NCBI GenBank assembly: GCA_015999875.1
Contig: JAECRG010000001.1
Coordinates: 62,001-126,000, forward strand
Source of the DNA: Candidatus Saccharimonadota bacterium
Lineage (GTDB): Bacteria > Patescibacteriota > Saccharimonadia > Saccharimonadales > Saccharimonadaceae
Length of the DNA: 64,000 nucleotides
Direction of reading: 5' to 3'
The notes below the pieces were generated by a model, which was not told where the DNA came from, made no database searches, and saw only the letters and a program-made list of their open reading frames with translations. Shown here piece by piece: positions 61,071 through 64,000 of this stretch (position 1 is the stretch's first letter; every line of letters begins with the position of its first letter). The position numbers were made by a program, and so were the translations under genes.

Positions 61071-61877
61071 CTATACGTTATGCTTTTTATTATACCGCAG
61101 ATGGCTCTGTAGTTCCATATCACCATCTGAAGCCATCCATGTGGCAACGGTACCAATATCCCTGAAAAACCGCTGACCATTATTGTATGCATACAACGCG
61201 TCGTGTTCCCATGCTCGGTGTAAGCAGTCTCTATACAATGACAAAAGTCCATCGTTGCTGGCCCAGGATTGCCTTCGTAAAAAATCCGGATCAATCACTA
61301 CTGCGCCCGTGCTGCTAGCACGGTAGTTGCCCTTAACAGGCGCTACATCCTCATCCTTAAACTCGGCGGAATACACTACCTTACCCTGGCTATCGACCGC
61401 AAAAGCATCTTCGTTCGGGACACCTCGATTCAGGGTAAGCGCGATTGATGCGACGCCGCCGATTTTTTGTTTGAGTGCAAATTGCCTCGTGAATTCCTGA
61501 AGGTCTATATCTAGGATTGTGTCGACATTTTGTACGAGTATCGGCCTAGCCTGATTGGATTTATTTGCATAATCGACGATACTGCCTCCGTGACAAATTT
61601 GCCGGTCGCTTCTGGTGACGCTGACATCTTGGTCGTCGCCATACATATCTTGCACATATTCATAGACGGCTGCCTGGTCTTCGGCCGATATGATGATATC
61701 TTGTATATTTTGCTGTCGCAAATTCGCTATGTGGTGATCGACGAACTTGACTTTCGGAACTCCGATTTCAAGCAACGCTTTTGCAATACCTATTTCAGGG
61801 TCGGACGTAAAAAGCCCATTTAATCGCGTACCTCGACCTCCTGCATTGATGTAGCCGATAGAATTTGAAGTTTCCAT
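61071..61877 (-). CDS. Sugar-phosphate nucleotidyltransferase
   Basis: From the ATG at 61877 it is 268 aa. The NTP_transferase signature is present: INAGGRGTRLNGL, EIGIAKALLEIG, ILVQNVDTILDIDL, GNYRASSTGAVVIDP. It would activate a sugar phosphate as an NDP-sugar for the window's glycosyltransferases. The consensus K in the KALLEIG region is present. CATAAT lies 7 nt before the ATG. Confidence 0.85.
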   Translation of the reverse strand: METSNSIGYINAGGRGTRLNGLFTSDPEIGIAKALLEIGVPKVKFVDHHIANLRQQNIQDIIISAEDQAAVYEYVQDMYGDDQDVSVTRSDRQICHGGSIVDYANKSNQARPILVQNVDTILDIDLQEFTRQFALKQKIGGVASIALTLNRGVPNEDAFAVDSQGKVVYSAEFKDEDVAPVKGNYRASSTGAVVIDPDFLRRQSWASNDGLLSLYRDCLHRAWEHDALYAYNNGQRFFRDIGTVATWMASDGDMELQSHLRYNKKHNV

Positions 61878-61968
61878 AGTATGAATTATGACATCATACG
61901 TCATATTTACAATGTATTTGTTATCTGTCGAGTGTGAAGAGCGCGTAGCGCGTCCGCTATGCCGACCA

Positions 61969-62123
61969 GAGCCGCGACGCCTCTACTGCCCCCCGCAGTA
62001 GGCGAACCACCAGCCAACCCCTTTTCAGCTAAAAAAAGAAATTCGGCGGGGGAAATCTCAAAAAAGGCAAAGGGGGCGGCTGGTGGGGCGCGTCCGCCTT
62101 TCGGCGGACAGGCGGCGCGGCTC
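61969..62123. ncRNA. Candidate four-way-junction structured RNA or palindromic element
   Basis: A GC-rich gap element that folds by perfect complementarity. The closing stem GAGCCGCG-CGCCT (61969-61982) pairs with AGGCG-CGCGGCTC (62110-62123). Arm A is CTACTGC/GCAGTAG (61983-62001). Arm B is CCACCAGCC plus CCCCTTT (62007-62024) pairing with AAAGGGG plus GGCTGGTGG (62069-62086). Arm C is GTCCGCC/GGCGGAC (62092-62109). It matches no RNA I know: no RNase P, tmRNA, SRP or 6S signatures. Strand unknown. The 84-aa ORF across it (61959-62213) looks non-biological. Confidence 0.5.
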
Positions 62124-62140
62124 AGATTAGCATTTGGCTG

Positions 62141-62160
62141 CGAAATGGGTTCGGATTTCG
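62141..62160. other. Hairpin 3' of the four-way element
   Basis: CGAAAT/ATTTCG with an 8-nt loop, between the junction element and the terminator-like hairpin. Confidence 0.45.
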
Positions 62161-62175
62161 GCGTAAAATCGCACC

Positions 62176-62211
62176 AAATAAAATTGCGACCTTCTGGTCG
62201 CTATTTTATTT
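62176..62211. terminator. Terminator-like hairpin
   Basis: AAATAAAAT-GCGACC/GGTCGC-ATTTTATTT, a stem of 15 pairs interrupted by a T-T mismatch, with a TTCT tetraloop. It is A-rich then T-rich on either strand, so it can terminate the structured element (plus) or the TPR gene (minus). Confidence 0.7.
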
Positions 62212-62255
62212 GATTTGTTCAAGTCATCTTCTTTTTGTCTAGTGCTCCAGAGAGC

Positions 62256-62927
62256 CTACATGACCACTTTGCGAGGCTGTTTTACAGTCTTCGTGACGCC
62301 TGTAGGCGCTTTTTTCGGTATGAGCAGGGACTTGGCTTCTTCCCTGGCCGCATCAGCCATTTCAAGCTCATCTATGCGCTCGTACGCATCTGCCAAGATA
62401 CGAAGCGACTGTGGATTTTTACGGTCATCAAACCCTACGGCGAGCTCGAGAGATTCAATCATCTTCTTTTTGTGACCGAGCTTTTCCTGCACTTTGGCAT
62501 AGGCTATGTGTCGAGATGGAACCGAAGCCTCCATACTGATCGCCTGTTCAAATGCAAGAGCGGCCTTGTCGTATTTCTCCGTCTCGAAATATATCAGACC
62601 GACGTTGTGTAAGCTTGAAGCGCTCGGCTCAAGGCTCTGCGCAATTTCGAAACACTCTATAGCATCAGGAAACGCCTGCTGCTTGGCATAGAGTATACCA
62701 AGACGGTTATAGGCCGTGGCATTGCGTTCATCGACACGCAAGATAGTCAGCAACGCCTTCTCAGCACGAAGATACTTTTTATCCTGAAGAGACTCTTGAG
62801 CAATTTCCCATAGCCTATCGAGCTTATCGGCAAATTTGAGCTTGGTCTCAGAGGCCACTTCGTGAATCGTCTGCCTATGAAATACGACAGCGAGACCGAT
62901 GACTATAAGTAGTAGTAGTCCGAACAT
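62256..62927 (-). CDS. Membrane-anchored TPR protein
   Basis: At 223 aa it has an N-terminal TM (about 2-18), then three or four tetratricopeptide repeats (KYLRAEKALLTILRVDERNA; PDAIECFEIAQSLEPSASS; KYDKAALAFEQAISMEASV; KKMIESLELAVGFDDR). It is a scaffold for protein contacts at the membrane; the partner is unknown. TACAAT lies 8 nt before the ATG. Confidence 0.85.
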   Translation of the reverse strand: MFGLLLLIVIGLAVVFHRQTIHEVASETKLKFADKLDRLWEIAQESLQDKKYLRAEKALLTILRVDERNATAYNRLGILYAKQQAFPDAIECFEIAQSLEPSASSLHNVGLIYFETEKYDKAALAFEQAISMEASVPSRHIAYAKVQEKLGHKKKMIESLELAVGFDDRKNPQSLRILADAYERIDELEMADAAREEAKSLLIPKKAPTGVTKTVKQPRKVVM

Positions 62928-62935
62928 TAGTTACT

Positions 62936-62941
62936 ATTGTA
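62936..62941 (-). promoter_or_regulatory. -10 box, leaderless, of the TPR gene
   Basis: TACAAT, 8 nt before the ATG at 62927. Confidence 0.4.
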
Positions 62942-62971
62942 CTACGAAGTACGCATCGTGTGAACTTCTCG

Positions 62972-63721
62972 CTATACGATACTGCGAAGAAGCTGCAGCT
63001 TGGTATTACCATTTTTGCGAATCGCTTCATCTATGTCTAGCAGTAGCGCAGCCTCGTCGCGTAGGCGCACAGAGAATCTCGACTGTAGGAGAGTTCGATA
63101 CATCACCTGGCATACGCCAATAAACTCTAGGGCAGTATCTCGTTTATCACCCACCTGCTTGATAATGACAAGGCGCTCATACGAGGAGCCGCCTACAAAG
63201 CGTTTCGCAAGCTCAAATAGCCTGCTCCGCTGTTCAAAATACCGAGAGTCTCGCGCCAGTCGTGACTCTTCGGCCCGAGATCCGCCCGCCATAAAGCGTA
63301 TACGGGCCTGCGTATCTGCTGGAAGCTCAATATTCGCGGTGCTCTGTATAATGACAGATTGCGAGCGGGAACGAATCGTATCAAGGAGCTGCATTGGTGT
63401 ATGGGTCTGCAATACGAAATGCAAACCTCTGCGCGGCTCTTCCAGGAGCTTGAGTAGTGCGTTTTGAGATTGCACCGTCATCTTCGCAGCATCTCGCAGC
63501 ACCACGATAGTACGAGTGTCTTTTTTGGCTGAACGCACGTCGATTTGAAGATTGCGAATATCGTCGATATAGATGCCCCTGCTCGTCTTTGTGGTGTTTG
63601 GATGCTCATCAACATAGAGCACCTCATCCTCTGTGGATGTTCGGGCATCCAGGTAGCTATCGAGCTGTTCGCCAGGTTCTCCTGCAACGATTACCGCTTG
63701 CGGAAGATACTGCAAGTTCAT
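62972..63721 (-). CDS. holB: DNA polymerase III delta'-like clamp-loader subunit
   Basis: At 249 aa (shorter than E. coli HolB) it has IYIDDIRNLQIDVR, VVLRDAAKMTVQSQNALLKLLEEP and LLDTIRSRSQSV, typical of delta'. The N-terminus lacks a P-loop and zinc site, consistent with a non-ATPase stator. It starts 4 nt after the RluA gene stop. It partners the dnaX product encoded at 29 kb. Confidence 0.88.
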   Translation of the reverse strand: MNLQYLPQAVIVAGEPGEQLDSYLDARTSTEDEVLYVDEHPNTTKTSRGIYIDDIRNLQIDVRSAKKDTRTIVVLRDAAKMTVQSQNALLKLLEEPRRGLHFVLQTHTPMQLLDTIRSRSQSVIIQSTANIELPADTQARIRFMAGGSRAEESRLARDSRYFEQRSRLFELAKRFVGGSSYERLVIIKQVGDKRDTALEFIGVCQVMYRTLLQSRFSVRLRDEAALLLDIDEAIRKNGNTKLQLLRSIV

Positions 63722-63725
63722 GCGG

Positions 63726-64000
63726 TTAAATTACCTCGTGAAAACTTGCTGGTACTGGTGCTTCAAACACCTTGCGAATTCCACCGGGAAGCGTGATCTC
63801 TAGCTTGTGCGCGTGAAGATACATGCGGTCCGCAGACTCCTTACCATACACTTTATCACCAAGAATCGGCGTGCCGATATACGCCATATGGACACGAAGC
63901 TGATGTGTCCTACCGGTGCGAGGCTTAAGTGTCACTAGGGTGTGCGTATCACCCACTTCCTCAACTTCATAAACCGTCTCTGCTGTCTTGCCACTCGCAT
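63726..64000 (-). CDS. rluA: RluA-family rRNA pseudouridine synthase (partial, C-terminal part)
   Basis: The open frame enters from the right edge. About 91 residues are visible: GKTAETVYEV, LKPRTGRTHQLRVHMAYIG (the conserved RTHQIR motif), PILGDKVYG, LHAHKLEITLP. The catalytic Asp domain lies outside the window. The ORF-track GTG start is internal. It is in an operon with holB. Confidence 0.93.
   Translation of the reverse strand, partial: ASGKTAETVYEVEEVGDTHTLVTLKPRTGRTHQLRVHMAYIGTPILGDKVYGKESADRMYLHAHKLEITLPGGIRKVFEAPVPASFHEVI

Noticed and set aside
61959-62213. 84-aa plus-strand ORF over the GC-rich element
   Set aside because: It exists because the GC-rich palindromic block has few stops. 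It has no start signal, its composition follows the stems, and its end lies in the terminator-like hairpin.
1-64000. Recoded UGA (code 25 of Gracilibacteria/SR1)
   Set aside because: UGA ends several genes at natural points, including ATGA start/stop overlaps at dcd and GH57, and tRNA-Trp reads UGG.
1-64000. CRISPR array, transposase, integrase or prophage genes
   Set aside because: No spaced direct repeats and no ORF with recombinase or phage structural motifs were found on either strand.

Overview
This window looks like a piece of chromosome from a Patescibacteria/CPR organism, most probably Candidatus Saccharibacteria (TM7). The assignment is inference from gene content and style, not from a database match. 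Genes are compact and mostly single-domain. There are no amino-acid, lipid or nucleotide de novo biosynthesis genes, but there is salvage and repair of pyrimidines (tdk, thyX, dcd, tmk-like). A LysM/Rpf muralytic protein, a type IV pilin, a divergent cysS, and RecR and DnaX without zinc-finger cysteines also fit. UGA acts as a normal stop (for example the ATGA overlaps at 36160 and 52250), so the code is standard table 11, not the UGA=Gly code of Gracilibacteria/SR1.

Layout. 0-6.6 kb: partial unknown gene, a eukaryotic-type glycogen branching enzyme, a two-component system and a MacAB-like ABC exporter. 6.7-15.3 kb: a membrane alpha/beta hydrolase, an ECF sigma gene interrupted at a C8 tract and fused in frame to its likely membrane regulator, two membrane-anchored proteins around tRNA-Gln, a divergent P-type ATPase, and greA. 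15.4-19.1 kb: a second ABC exporter/two-component operon. 19.1-33.4 kb: tgt, AI-2E-type permease, cysS, a DHH phosphoesterase, a pilin-like fusion, recR-ybaB, a GT39-like membrane enzyme, dnaB, dnaX, tdk, pilin and a coiled-coil protein. 33.4-42.2 kb: the secE-nusG-rplK-rplA-rplJ-rplL genes in ancestral order, but split by other genes: a membrane protein, a broken small gene, rpf, thyX and a Nudix-dcd-tmk operon. rplJ keeps a recognisable L10 leader. 42.3-50.9 kb: GT2, an orphan PAS histidine kinase, a YgjP-type metalloprotease, a P-loop kinase, tRNA-Trp, a lipase-like protein, a DsbA-like protein, MscS and an NDH-2-like flavoprotein. 51.0-56.1 kb: an alpha-glucan operon (GT4 synthase, GH57, GH15, unknown 212 aa). 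56.1-64 kb: rpmG, yajQ, three tRNAs, a flavin monooxygenase, SPFH, PhyH, Nudix, a nucleotidyltransferase, a GC-rich multi-branched structured element, a TPR protein, holB-like and rluA.

How the genes work together. Branching enzyme, GT4 synthase, GH57 and GH15 make a plausible glycogen-like storage and mobilisation set. Two exporter/two-component modules and an orphan kinase suggest envelope-stress or peptide sensing. DsbA-like, thioredoxin-like, Rpf, pilin and MscS proteins act at or outside the membrane.

The most striking regulatory trait is architectural. Many genes have a TATAAT-like -10 box ending only 6-9 nt before the ATG, with no Shine-Dalgarno, which implies leaderless mRNAs. Ribosomal protein genes, rpf, greA and some operon genes instead use good Shine-Dalgarno sites. 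The best candidate for something undescribed is the roughly 155-nt four-way-junction element at 61969-62123 with two further hairpins to 62211. The second is the C8 slippage site in the sigma/regulator pair.
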